Below, one piece after another: positions 11,184 through 19,501 of a stretch of DNA of 64,000 nt. The stretch comes from Lentzea terrae (GTDB lineage: Bacteria; Actinomycetota; Actinomycetes; Mycobacteriales; Pseudonocardiaceae). The stretch's first letter is position 1; every line of letters starts with the position of its first letter. The DNA lies in the NCBI RefSeq assembly GCF_003265345.1, contig NZ_QFWW01000020.1, positions 1 to 64,000 of the forward strand, read 5' to 3'. A program made the translations under genes and the position numbers. Under the pieces are notes generated by a model. That model had not been told where the DNA came from and did not search any database. It was given only the letters and a program-made list of their open reading frames with translations.

Positions 11184-12123
11184 CTACGCGGACTTCACCT
11201 CCGCGATGTGCTCGTCGAGCCACGTGCGGAAGTTCTTCAGCCGCGGGTTGAGCGCGCGCACGAGGTCGAGGTCGCGCGCGCCGACGAAGTCGCGCTCACC
11301 CTCGGTGTAGAACTGGAACATGTTGCCGAGCTCGTCACCACCGGGCAACCCGAGCGCCCGGAACTGGTCGTGCGGCACCGGGTAGTAGGACACCGGCTCG
11401 CCCAGTGCGGCGGCGAACGCCTCGGCGTACTCCACGCCGGTCAGGTGCTCGCCGGCGATGCTCACGACGCTGTCCTGATGCTTGTCCCCCGCCGAGGAAC
11501 ACGCCGTGAGCGGTGCGGCCGATGTCCTCGGACGCGATGCCCGGCAGCTTGGCCTCCCCCATCGGCAGTGTCAGCACGAGCTTGCCGTCCTCGCCGCGCT
11601 GCGGTTTGAAGTGCTCGGCGAGGTTGTCCCAGTAGAAGGTGGTGCGCAGGAACGTCGTCGGGACACCCGACGCGCGGAAGAACTCGTCCGCCTCGGCCTT
11701 GGCGTCGAAGTGCGGCACCGTGTAGCGCTCCTGGAGCACCGGCACCCGCCCGTCGAGGACCCCGCGCGTGTCCTCCAGCGTCGACCAGACGACGTGGGCG
11801 ACGCCGGCCGCCTTGACGGCCCGCGCGGCGCGCGCGGCCTGGGCCAGCTCGACGTCCGCGGAGAAGCTCTCCCAGAAGTTGGTCACCACGAAAACGCCGT
11901 GCGCGCCTTCGAAGGCCTTGAACAGCGAGTCCTCGTCCTCCAGGCTGGCTTCGACGACCTCGGCACCGCGGTCGGCGAGCGCGACGGCCTTCGGTGCGGT
12001 CGCACTGCGCGTGATGGCCCGGACCCGGAACGGACCGTCGGGGTCGGCGAGGACGGCGTCGACCAGTCCCCCGCCCTGAGCACCCGTCGCCCCCAGCACC
12101 GCGATGATCTTCTTGTCGCTCAA
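11184..12123 (-). pseudogene. NmrA-family NAD(P)-binding protein, frameshifted
   Basis: From the TTG at 12123 (ribosome-binding site GGGGAG) the frame reads IIAVLGATGAQGGGLVDAVL (NAD(P)-binding GxxGxxG), VVWSTLEDTRGVLDG and FLRTTFYWDNL, typical of NmrA/HSCARG proteins. After GVFLGGG the frame degenerates. The proper continuation (DKHQDSVVSIAGEHLTGVEY, then YYPVPHDQFRALGLPGG) lies in the next frame and ends at 11184. Deleting one G from the five-base run at 11486-11490 rejoins both parts into a normal ~312-aa protein. This is a recent inactivation, phase variation, or a sequencing error. It is divergent from a MarR regulator with a shared palindrome, the common redox-sensing pairing. Confidence 0.85.
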
Positions 12124-12160
12124 CTTCGCTCCCCGGAACTGTGTCACCGCCCAGCGCGGC

Positions 12161-12186
12161 AACTTACCTAGTTAGACAGGTAAGTT
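12161..12186. promoter_or_regulatory. Probable MarR operator between NmrA and MarR genes
   Basis: Perfect 9-bp inverted repeat AACTTACCT ... AGGTAAGTT with an 8-nt spacer, midway between the divergent starts. It would let the MarR protein control both genes. Confidence 0.65.
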
Positions 12187-12271
12187 GCGCAGAGAATTCC
12201 CGAGGCGGGCTGTGGCCTGGGTCACCGAGCCCGGGGAGGCCGGACCCGCGCGGGACGTGGAGCATGAGCAC

Positions 12272-12751
12272 GTGGCACGAGAAGAACGAGCGGTTCCCAC
12301 AGCCGCGGCGAGCGGACCGGTCAGCCATCAGCTGTTCCGGGCCGCGCGGCTGCACCGGATGCTGGCGGGGTACCTGCTCCGCGACCTCGGCCTGCACCGC
12401 GGCCAGGAGCTGCTGCTGATGCACCTGTGGGACTCGGGCCCTGCGCGGCAGACCGAGCTGATCGAGGTGCTGGACTCCGACTCGCCGACCATGACCAGGA
12501 TGGTGCAGCGGCTCGAAAAAGCCGGTCTGGTCGAACGCGTGCCCGACCCCACCGACGGCCGGGCCAGCCTGGTGTCCACCACCGCCGCGAGCGAGACGCT
12601 GCGGCGGCAGATCGAGCAGATGTGGCACGACCTGGAGGTGGCGACCGTCGGCGACCTCACCCCCGCCGACCTCTCCCCCGTGCTGGCGACGCTGGGCCGG
12701 ATCGAGGCGAACCTCGCGAAGGCGGTCGCCCGCATCCGGCTCACGCCGTAG
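12272..12751 (+). CDS. MarR-family transcriptional regulator
   Basis: 159 aa. The winged helix spans about 35-125: LHRMLAGYLLRDLGLHRGQE, LLMHLWDSG, QTELIEVLDSDSPTMTRMVQ as the recognition region, then the wing VERVPDPTDGRASLV. MarR proteins act as ligand- or redox-responsive repressors. The GTG at 12272 has GGAG ten bases upstream; an in-frame GTG at 12257 is an alternative. It is divergent from the broken NmrA gene, with the perfect inverted repeat at 12161-12186 as the likely operator. Its stop lies 3 bp from the convergent hydrolase stop. Confidence 0.88.
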   Translation: MAREERAVPTAAASGPVSHQLFRAARLHRMLAGYLLRDLGLHRGQELLLMHLWDSGPARQTELIEVLDSDSPTMTRMVQRLEKAGLVERVPDPTDGRASLVSTTAASETLRRQIEQMWHDLEVATVGDLTPADLSPVLATLGRIEANLAKAVARIRLTP

Positions 12752-12754
12752 CCA

Positions 12755-14110
12755 TCAGCCCGTCGAGCGGTCGCCGAGGAACTCAGCCGGCCGGAAGCCG
12801 ATGAACGCGGCCGGGCCCAGCCCGAGCGACTCGGCGCGCGCCTGCAGCCGGCGCGGATCGGCCAGCCCGTCCCAGCGACCGGTCTCGATGCGCGTCTCCA
12901 TCGTCACCACCGAAGCGACCAGTTCGGCCGGCGTGAAGGTGCAGTGCCCCGCACGGTCGGTGTACGCCTGCCGATGCAGTCCGGTGGAACCGCCGTGGCG
13001 CACGTCTTCGGCGTATTCCTCCTGGTGCTGCACCGGAACCAGGCCGTCGTCGGTCGTGTGCAACGTGAGCACCGGCATGGCGAGCCGTCCGGTCACCGTG
13101 GACGTCCTGCGCATCCAGTCGTGCGCCGCAGGATCGGCCGTCACGGTCGCCGTGCGCGTCAGCAGGTTCAGGTCGGCGCCCAGATCGGCGCCTGCCCGCC
13201 CGTACAGCCGCGCCACCTGGGCGAGGCGGCCCGACTCGGCGAGCTGCCGCCAGTAGTTCACGCCCTTGTTCCAGCTGGGGTTGCCGCCCGCGCTCCGCTC
13301 CACGTCGTAGCGGCCGAACAGGATGAACGGCAGGATCGCGCGCAGGTTCTGGACCTGGCCGGCCACCTGCGCGTCGAGGTCGCCCGGCGCGGGCTTCGGC
13401 TGTCCCGCGACCCACGACGGCTCCTGGTAGAGGGCCGTGACCAACGCGAGCCGCGCGCGACCGGCCGGACTGGCCTGAGCCTGGTCCAGCGCGGCGATCA
13501 TCCGGCCCGTCGTGGCCGCGACCTCGGCCTGGTCGCCGAACCGGACGAGCTTGACCTGCTCGCCCGCGAGGAGCAGCTGCGCGATCGCGTGCGATCCGTC
13601 CAGCTGGTAGTTGTGCAGGTCGACCCCGCCACCCATCAGGCCGCAGGTCGCGACGGCGCCGTCGAGCCGCCCTCTCCCCCGTTCGGCGAGCTGGCCGGTG
13701 ACCATGCCGCCGAACGACGTCCCGAGTGCGATGGCGCGCCGAGGTTTGCCGATGATCCCGGTGACGGCCTGGAGCGTGTCGAGCCCGTCCTGGGCCGCGG
13801 TGTCGGCGACCCAGCCCGGCCGGGAGTACGAGGAACCGGCCAGCGCGTAGCCGCGCGCCAGCAGGGCTTCCGCGGTGGCCGGGTCGGGGCTGTTGACCGG
13901 CGGGTTGGCCGGGCCGGGGTTGTAACCGTGGCTGTAGAGCAGCAGCGTGCCGTTCCAGTTCGCGGGCACGTCAGCGATCCAGCTCGCGCCGTTCGGCAGG
14001 ACCCCGTCGTAGCGGGTCGCCGGTGCGGCCTGGGCCGTGGTGGGCACCAGGCCCAGCACGGCCATCGAGGTGATCACTGTGGCGGCGAGCAGTCGTCGGA
14101 CAGTCTTCAC
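12755..14110 (-). CDS. Secreted alpha/beta hydrolase (tannase/feruloyl-esterase-like size)
   Basis: 451 aa. The signal peptide is residues 1-28 (ends TTAQAAP). The core reads WNGTLLLYSHGYNPG (oxyanion region), ARGYALAGSSYSRPGW, AIALGTSFGGMVTGQLAE (nucleophile Ser in GTSFGG), a late Asp in LHTTDDGLVPVQ and His in DRAGHCTF. All three triad positions are present. The substrate is unknown; related secreted actinobacterial hydrolases are annotated as esterases or peptidases. It is convergent with the MarR gene with almost no gap. Confidence 0.8.
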   Translation of the reverse strand: MKTVRRLLAATVITSMAVLGLVPTTAQAAPATRYDGVLPNGASWIADVPANWNGTLLLYSHGYNPGPANPPVNSPDPATAEALLARGYALAGSSYSRPGWVADTAAQDGLDTLQAVTGIIGKPRRAIALGTSFGGMVTGQLAERGRGRLDGAVATCGLMGGGVDLHNYQLDGSHAIAQLLLAGEQVKLVRFGDQAEVAATTGRMIAALDQAQASPAGRARLALVTALYQEPSWVAGQPKPAPGDLDAQVAGQVQNLRAILPFILFGRYDVERSAGGNPSWNKGVNYWRQLAESGRLAQVARLYGRAGADLGADLNLLTRTATVTADPAAHDWMRRTSTVTGRLAMPVLTLHTTDDGLVPVQHQEEYAEDVRHGGSTGLHRQAYTDRAGHCTFTPAELVASVVTMETRIETGRWDGLADPRRLQARAESLGLGPAAFIGFRPAEFLGDRSTG

Positions 14111-14214
14111 AGTGCTGCGCCCCTTGCGTCGTCGGAGAAGGCGAGCGATCTCGACGCACGACGTTAGGCATTTCCATGACGACCGTCAACAGAACATCGA
14201 ACCTCAATGTGCGG

Positions 14215-14244
14215 GGCGCCGTCGCCAACACTGACGACGGCGCC
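14215..14244 (-). terminator. Hairpin terminator after the DUF4342 gene
   Basis: Perfect 10-bp inverted repeat GGCGCCGTCG/CGACGGCGCC with a 10-nt loop, 13 bp beyond the DUF4342 stop codon in the minus direction. Confidence 0.6.
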
Positions 14245-14256
14245 ACCGACCCCCGA

Positions 14257-14547
14257 CTAGATCCGCTCGGACTCGACCGTCGTCGCGGGCTCGCTACCCG
14301 GCTGCCGGCGGTCCTCGAGCTTGATCTCGCACTTGCTGACCAGTGCGACACCGGCACCGATCGTCGTGGCGACCGGCGCCGCCAGCGCCGCGAACACCCC
14401 GAGCGCCACCGGCACCTCGAGCACCACGTCGTCCTTGCTGTCACGCACCACGACGTGGCGGTTGATGCCCTCGCTGACCAGCCCGCGCACGGCGTTGACC
14501 ACCGAGTCGACGGCGGTACGGGCGGCCTCGGGCTTGGGTTCGGTCAT
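14257..14547 (-). CDS. DUF4342-like small membrane-associated protein
   Basis: 96 aa. The charged N-terminus includes NAVRGLVSEGINRHVVVRD, followed by LEVPVALGVFAALAAPVATT as a hydrophobic segment (about 45-65) and the charged KCEIKLEDRR tail. This arrangement matches the DUF4342 pattern, whose function is unknown. The segment could be a single membrane helix or an amphipathic domain. It stands alone, with a hairpin downstream. Confidence 0.6.
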   Translation of the reverse strand: MTEPKPEAARTAVDSVVNAVRGLVSEGINRHVVVRDSKDDVVLEVPVALGVFAALAAPVATTIGAGVALVSKCEIKLEDRRQPGSEPATTVESERI

Positions 14548-14763
14548 GACTCTCCTCGACTGTGGATCTCCCCTTGACGACTCCAGAGTGCCCGCCTCCG
14601 GTACCCGTCGGCATCAGGGTTTCCCCCCGACCTCCACCTGATTTCCCCCTCAGCGACTCAGTGGTTCACCTCCGCCGAACTAGGTGTTCATTTGGTTGCT
14701 CATTGACAGCCCCGGTGCGCACTCGACACGCTGCAACTCCCTGCGATCGGAAGGTGCCCTGTC

Positions 14764-15501
14764 GTGAAACTCCGCTTCGTCTTACCGGTGCTCGCCCTGT
14801 TGCTCGGGTTCGTGGTCACACCTGCCGCGGCTCAGGCGGAACCCGTGCTCGCCGATGCCTGCTACACCTGGGGACGCACCCTGTCGGAAGGCGCGTCCGG
14901 CGACGACGTGCGCCAGCTGCAGATCCGGGTGGCCGGCTATCCCGGTCACGGCGGCGTCCTCGGCCTCGACGGGCAGTTCGGCCCCGGCACGAAGGCCGCC
15001 GTGACGCGGTTCCAGCAGGCCTACGGTCTCGGCGCCGACGGCATCGCCGGGCCCGCCACGTTCGCCAAGATCTACGAACTGCAGGACAACGACTGCACTC
15101 CGGTCAACTTCTCCTACGACGAGCTGAACAACTGCAACTCCGACTGGTCGGGCGGCAACGTGTCCGCGGCGACCGCGCGGGCCAACGCCCTGGTGTCCAT
15201 GTGGAAGCTGCAGGCCATGCGGCACGCAATGGGCGACCGGCCGATCGACGTCAACGGTGGCTTCCGGAGCGTCGCCTGCAACAACGCCGTCGGCGGCTCC
15301 CCCACGAGCCGGCACCTGTACGGCGACGCCGTCGACCTGGGCGCCGGTCCGCAGGGCTTCTGCGCGCTGGCCCGGCAGGCGCGCAACCACGGTTTCAACG
15401 AGATCCTCGGCCCCGGTTACGCAGGCCACGACGACCACGTCCACGTCGCGCACCGCTCCACGCGCTTCTGGTCCGCGCCGACCTGCGGCGTGTCCGGCTG
15501 A
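14764..15501 (+). CDS. Secreted zinc D-Ala-D-Ala carboxypeptidase (M15, with PG-binding domain)
   Basis: 245 aa from GTG. The signal peptide is residues 1-26 (ends AAAQAEP). One PG_binding_1 domain spans about 38-100 (LSEGASGDDVRQLQIRVAGY, LDGQFGPGTKAAVTRFQQ). The C-terminal M15 domain spans about 115-240, with DVNGGFRS, then SRHLYGDAVDLG (SxHxxGxAxD, zinc H and D) and HDDHVHVA (last zinc His). This is the layout of the Streptomyces albus G zinc DD-peptidase, which trims the terminal D-Ala of cell-wall stem peptides. Cys residues are frequent, suggesting disulfides. The ribosome-binding site GGAAGG precedes the GTG. Confidence 0.88.
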   Translation: MKLRFVLPVLALLLGFVVTPAAAQAEPVLADACYTWGRTLSEGASGDDVRQLQIRVAGYPGHGGVLGLDGQFGPGTKAAVTRFQQAYGLGADGIAGPATFAKIYELQDNDCTPVNFSYDELNNCNSDWSGGNVSAATARANALVSMWKLQAMRHAMGDRPIDVNGGFRSVACNNAVGGSPTSRHLYGDAVDLGAGPQGFCALARQARNHGFNEILGPGYAGHDDHVHVAHRSTRFWSAPTCGVSG

Positions 15502-15504
15502 CGA

Positions 15505-17022
15505 TCACTTCGCCGACAGGATCCGCTGGTTCCACCAGGTGTCGAGACTGTCGAGAGTGTTGACGTCGCCCGGTCGCTTCAGCACCCCGACGGTGAGCGT
15601 CCGGGTGTCGACCCACCACACCTGGGCGGTGCCGTCGGCGAGGAAGCACGTGGTGAACTCGCCGGGCAACGGGCCGGAGGTGTCGCGGTGGTAGAGCGCG
15701 TAGTGGACGGGGTCCGACTTGGGCCGGCAGCCACCGCGGTCGTCCATCCGCGGGATTCCCCGGCTGGTCACCAACGCCCGGAAGAACGCGTCCTGGGTGG
15801 CGCGGTCGCCGAACAGCCGGAAGTCTGCCTCGTCCGGCGGTGGGAAGTAAGGCTCCCACCCGCCCGGACTGGGGCAGCGGACGGCGGCGACCGCGCCCCC
15901 GTCCGGGGTGAAGGGCACGCACGTGTCGGCGGGCTTGTAGACGGCAGGCAGCGCGGCCAGCAGCGCGGCCACCTGTGGCGACCGCGTCGTGGTTGTCGTT
16001 GTGGACGTCGTCGTGGTTGTCGTGCTCGTCAGGGTGGTGCCGGCGCCGCGCGTCTTGTCGCCGTTGCCGTAGACCAGCGCTGTCACGACGAGCACCGCCG
16101 CGACCACCAGACCGGCGGCGATCAGGGCCGGTGACGCGGTGCCCGGCTCGGTGGACCGTTTCGGCCGTGAGCGCACCGGGGTGGTCTCGGCGGTCTGCTG
16201 GACAGGAGCCGAGATGGCCAGCGCCGCCGCCCGTGCCAACGCTCCCGCGGTGGCGTAGCGGTCGGCGGGGTTCTTGGCCATCCCCTTCGCGATCACGTCG
16301 TCCAACGCCGCCGGGACCGCCGGGTTCAGCGCCGACGCCTTGGGCGGCACTTCCTTGAGGTGCGCCCAGATCTGAGCTTCCGCGCCCTCCGCGACGAACG
16401 GAGGCCGGCCGACCACACAGGAGAACAGGACGCACGCCAGGGCGTAGATGTCCGCGCGGGCGTCCACCGGGCCGCCCTCGAACCGTTCGGGCGCCATGTA
16501 GTCGAGCGTGCCGACCACCGAGCCGGACGCCGTCAGGGCCGTCGCGGACGGCGAGACGCTGCGGGCGATGCCGAAGTCCACCAGGTACACGAAGTCGCCG
16601 GAGGTCACGAGGACGTTGGACGGCTTCACGTCGCGGTGCACGAGCCCGTCGGCGTGTGCGGCGTCCAGGGCGCTCGCCACCTGCTCGACGATGCGCACGG
16701 CTCGCGCCGGTTCGACGGGCCCCCTGCGGATCAGGTCCGCCAGGTCGAACCCCTCCACCAGCCGCATGTCCAGGTAGAGCCGGCCGTCGATCTCACCGTA
16801 GGCGTGGATGGGAATGACGTGCGGCTCGCGCAGCCGGGCGACGATCTGGGCCTCGCGGCGGAACCGGGCGCGGTACTCCTCGTCGTCGTGGTGGCCGGGC
16901 GACAGCCTCTTGAGCGCCACGAACCGGTCGTGCGCCGTGTCGTAGGCCCGGTGCACCTCGCCCATCCCACCCCGGCCGAGCAACTGCTCGATCCGGTACG
17001 GCCCGAACGTCTCCCGCGTCAT
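15505..17022 (-). CDS. PknB-type membrane Ser/Thr protein kinase
   Basis: 505 aa. The kinase domain spans about 8-270: Gly loop LLGRGGMGEVHRAYD, catalytic Lys in FVALKRL, HRDVKPSNVL, DFGIARS, and VGTLDYMAPERF. A juxtamembrane linker (270-300) precedes one TM helix (about 302-322, LIAAGLVVAAVLVVTALVY). A Thr-rich stretch of nearly pure threonine (about 334-352) follows, then an extracellular domain of about 150 residues with several Cys but no PASTA repeat. The extracellular part has alternating charged and aromatic residues and probably senses an unknown ligand. It is convergent with the M15 gene (3-bp gap) and divergent from NUDIX. Confidence 0.92.
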   Translation of the reverse strand: MTRETFGPYRIEQLLGRGGMGEVHRAYDTAHDRFVALKRLSPGHHDDEEYRARFRREAQIVARLREPHVIPIHAYGEIDGRLYLDMRLVEGFDLADLIRRGPVEPARAVRIVEQVASALDAAHADGLVHRDVKPSNVLVTSGDFVYLVDFGIARSVSPSATALTASGSVVGTLDYMAPERFEGGPVDARADIYALACVLFSCVVGRPPFVAEGAEAQIWAHLKEVPPKASALNPAVPAALDDVIAKGMAKNPADRYATAGALARAAALAISAPVQQTAETTPVRSRPKRSTEPGTASPALIAAGLVVAAVLVVTALVYGNGDKTRGAGTTLTSTTTTTTSTTTTTTRSPQVAALLAALPAVYKPADTCVPFTPDGGAVAAVRCPSPGGWEPYFPPPDEADFRLFGDRATQDAFFRALVTSRGIPRMDDRGGCRPKSDPVHYALYHRDTSGPLPGEFTTCFLADGTAQVWWVDTRTLTVGVLKRPGDVNTLDSLDTWWNQRILSAK

Positions 17023-17037
17023 CGTCGAGCAGCCTAC

Positions 17038-17712
17038 GTGGCTGATCGCTTGAACTTCGCGCGTTCACCGCAGAACCTGATCGACGTGACGACCGAAATC
17101 GTGCGGCAGCAGGCGATCGCGCTGCTCGCCATCGCCCAGACCGGACTGCACTACACCGACAACGTCTTCGAACGCCAGCGGTTCGGCCAGGTCCGCGACG
17201 CCGCGATCACGCTCATGGCACTGGTCAGCGACGGCGACGCCGAAGCCGTGCGGCAGGCCGTGACCCTGGACCTCGGCCACGCCACCCCCAAGGTCGACGT
17301 GCGCGGCGCCGTGTTCGACGACGACGGCCGCGTTCTGCTGGTGCGCGAACGGTTCGACGGCCTCTGGACGTTGCCGGGCGGGTGGGGCGACGTGCTGGAG
17401 AGCCCGTCCGAAGCCGTCTGCCGCGAGGTCCGCGAGGAGTCGGGTCTCACCGTCGAAGCGGTCAAGCTGGTCGCCGTGCTGGACCGCGAGAAACACCCGC
17501 ACACGCCACCGATGCCGTTCCACATCTACAAGTTCTTCTTCCTGTGCCGCAAGCTGGCCGACGGCGAGTTCGACCCCACCGAGACGTTGGAGGTCGGCTG
17601 GTTCGCACTCGACGCGCTACCACCGCTGTCGACCAGCCGGGTGCTGCCGTCCCAGCTCGAACTGCTCAACGCGCACCGCCTGAACCCCGGTCTGCCAACG
17701 GAGTTCGACTGA
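17038..17712 (+). CDS. NUDIX hydrolase
   Basis: 224 aa. An N-terminal helical domain (about 1-65, IALLAIAQTGLHYTDNVFER) is the NUDIX_N-like extension found in a subset of actinobacterial and firmicute NUDIX proteins. The catalytic NUDIX box is intact at about 118-140: GGWGDVLESPSEA then REVREESGL (Gx5Ex7REUxEExGU). It should hydrolyse a nucleoside-diphosphate-linked compound; the substrate is not evident. The GTG at 17038 lies only 15 bp from the divergent kinase start, so the transcript may be nearly leaderless. In-frame TTG 17050 and GTG 17086 are alternatives. Confidence 0.85.
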   Translation: MADRLNFARSPQNLIDVTTEIVRQQAIALLAIAQTGLHYTDNVFERQRFGQVRDAAITLMALVSDGDAEAVRQAVTLDLGHATPKVDVRGAVFDDDGRVLLVRERFDGLWTLPGGWGDVLESPSEAVCREVREESGLTVEAVKLVAVLDREKHPHTPPMPFHIYKFFFLCRKLADGEFDPTETLEVGWFALDALPPLSTSRVLPSQLELLNAHRLNPGLPTEFD

Positions 17713-17814
17713 CGCATTCGGAGTAAATGCTTACCCGGCAAGGCTCGTTGCCCTTGCTCCACCGCGGTCGGATACTGGGACTTCGACGGCAACTGCCATC
17801 ACTGGGGGAATTCC

Positions 17815-19095
17815 ATGACACGTCGTATTCGTGAGCCTGGAAAATTACGCGGACTTGCTCTCCTGACCGTCTTTTCGCTGACCGTGCCACTGGCGTTCAC
17901 GACCACCGCCGCACAGGCCGAGCCTGCCAAACCCAACGCCGTCATCACCTGGAACCTCCACGCCCAGAACGCCATCCACGAGGTTGCGAAGCAGTCGCCC
18001 ACCGCGGGCACGCGCAGCTTCGCCATCACGCAGGCCGCGGTGTACGACGCGGTCAACGCGATCGCCGGCGCCCCGTACCAGCCGTACCTGGTCGCCCCGC
18101 GCAGCCGGCCGGGCGACTCGCAACCGGCAGCCGTCGCCACCGCGGCCTACCGCACGCTCGAATGGCTCTTCCCCGCACAGGCCGACTCCTTGCGCAAGCA
18201 GTACGAGGAGTCGCTCGCCGCGATTCCCGACGGTCCCTCCGAACGCGGCGGCATCGCGGTCGGCCAGGCCGCGGCGACGGCAATGATCAACGCCCGCCGC
18301 GACGACGGTGCGTTCGGCGACGCCAAGTGGCCCGTCGGCACCGCCCCCGGCCAGTGGCGGCCGACCCCGCCCGGCTTTCTCCAGACCGGCGCCTGGTTCG
18401 CCACGCTGAAGCCGTTCGTCGTCGCACCCGGCCCCTACCGCACGCCTGGACCGCCGGCGTTGACCAGTGCCACCTGGGCCCGCGACTTCAACGAGCTCAA
18501 GGCGTTCGGCTCGGCCACCAGCACGACGCGCACGCCCGACCAGACCGATGCGGCGATCTGGTGGGACGACGCGCGGCTGGTGGAGTGGTCGATCAAGCGT
18601 CAGCTCGCCACGACCCACCGGCTCAGCACCCTGCAGACGGCCAGGATGTTCGCGATGGTGGACGTGATCACCGCCGACGCGCTCATCGCCTGCTACCAGG
18701 AGAAGAAGCGCTGGAGCTTCTGGCGTCCGGTGACAGCGGTGCCGCTCGCCGACACCGACGGCAACCCGGCCACCGTTGGCGACAAGGACTGGAACCCGCT
18801 GCGCACCAACGCACCGTCACCGGAATATCCGTCCGGCCACGCCTGCTTCACCACCGCCACGACGGCCGCGCTGCACAAGTTCTTCGGCCGCGACAACCTG
18901 ACCTTCAGCGCCTACAGCGCCGACTCCGGCACCACCCGCCAGTACCACAGCCTGTCCCGGGCGCTGGCGGAACTGCTCGATGCCAGGGTCTGGGCCGGGG
19001 TGCACTACCGGTTCGCCACCAAGGACGGGAACCGGCTCGGCGCCGCCGTGGCTCGCGACGCGCTCGACCGCGCTTTCGGGCCGCGCGGCAACTGA
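17815..19095 (+). CDS. Secreted vanadium-dependent haloperoxidase / PAP2-type phosphatase
   Basis: 426 aa. The signal peptide is about 1-38 (ends TTAAQAEP). The PAP2/VHPO signature is complete: KKRWSFWRP (K-x6-RP), SPEYPSGHACF (PSGH), and RVWAGVHYRF (R...GxH) with the catalytic His. The all-helical N-terminal half (ITQAAVYDAVNAI) is typical of bacterial vanadium chloroperoxidase homologues. It either oxidises halides with H2O2 or acts as an acid phosphatase; motif content alone does not separate the two. It does not appear linked to a halogenated-product cluster here. Confidence 0.8.
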   Translation: MTRRIREPGKLRGLALLTVFSLTVPLAFTTTAAQAEPAKPNAVITWNLHAQNAIHEVAKQSPTAGTRSFAITQAAVYDAVNAIAGAPYQPYLVAPRSRPGDSQPAAVATAAYRTLEWLFPAQADSLRKQYEESLAAIPDGPSERGGIAVGQAAATAMINARRDDGAFGDAKWPVGTAPGQWRPTPPGFLQTGAWFATLKPFVVAPGPYRTPGPPALTSATWARDFNELKAFGSATSTTRTPDQTDAAIWWDDARLVEWSIKRQLATTHRLSTLQTARMFAMVDVITADALIACYQEKKRWSFWRPVTAVPLADTDGNPATVGDKDWNPLRTNAPSPEYPSGHACFTTATTAALHKFFGRDNLTFSAYSADSGTTRQYHSLSRALAELLDARVWAGVHYRFATKDGNRLGAAVARDALDRAFGPRGN

Positions 19096-19183
19096 CCCCG
19101 CACCACCCGATCAGGTATTTGCCAACGTGCGAATGGCGGCAAAGCGCAGGTGGGCTTTGCCGTCCGCTGGCATGCTCGGTCCC

Positions 19184-19501
19184 GTGAAGTACGACAAGGA
19201 CGCCATCGCCGCCTTCGCCGACGTGTTCGAGGCGGCCCGCGAGCAGATCGAGACGATCCGTTCGGACATGATGAAACCGGAGCTGAGCGGGGCCGAGTTC
19301 GGCGAGTCCTGGCACGACGAGGGCACGGAGTTCGTGCGGCAGTTCGAGCGGATCGAGCTCGACCTCGGCGACCTCGCCGACGTGCTCGAGCACATGCGCG
19401 ACACGATGACCGAGTCGGCCGAGCACATGTCGAACACCGACGACACCTCGCGCGTGCGGCTGGACGCCGTCCAACAGCCCGGTACGGGGGTCACGGCATG
19501 A
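19184..19501 (+). CDS. Small helical WXG100/ESX-associated protein
   Basis: 105 aa, acidic and almost entirely helical (AFADVFEAAREQIETIRSDM, then RQFERIELDLGDLADVLEHM). It contains GESWHDEG near residue 40 in place of a strict W-x-G turn. Length and position fit WXG100-superfamily substrates or chaperones of type VII secretion. The GTG at 19184 is supported by domain length; an in-frame ATG at 19172 (four more residues) is possible. It overlaps the next gene by ATGA, so they are translationally coupled. Confidence 0.65.
   Translation: MKYDKDAIAAFADVFEAAREQIETIRSDMMKPELSGAEFGESWHDEGTEFVRQFERIELDLGDLADVLEHMRDTMTESAEHMSNTDDTSRVRLDAVQQPGTGVTA

Noticed and set aside
15980-16035. Microsatellite in non-coding DNA
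   Set aside because: It encodes the Thr-rich linker of the kinase and keeps the frame, so it is low-complexity coding sequence.
16360-17037. Long N-terminal extension of the NUDIX protein
   Set aside because: The frame is antisense to the kinase gene, which has all catalytic motifs; it is a GC-rich shadow frame.
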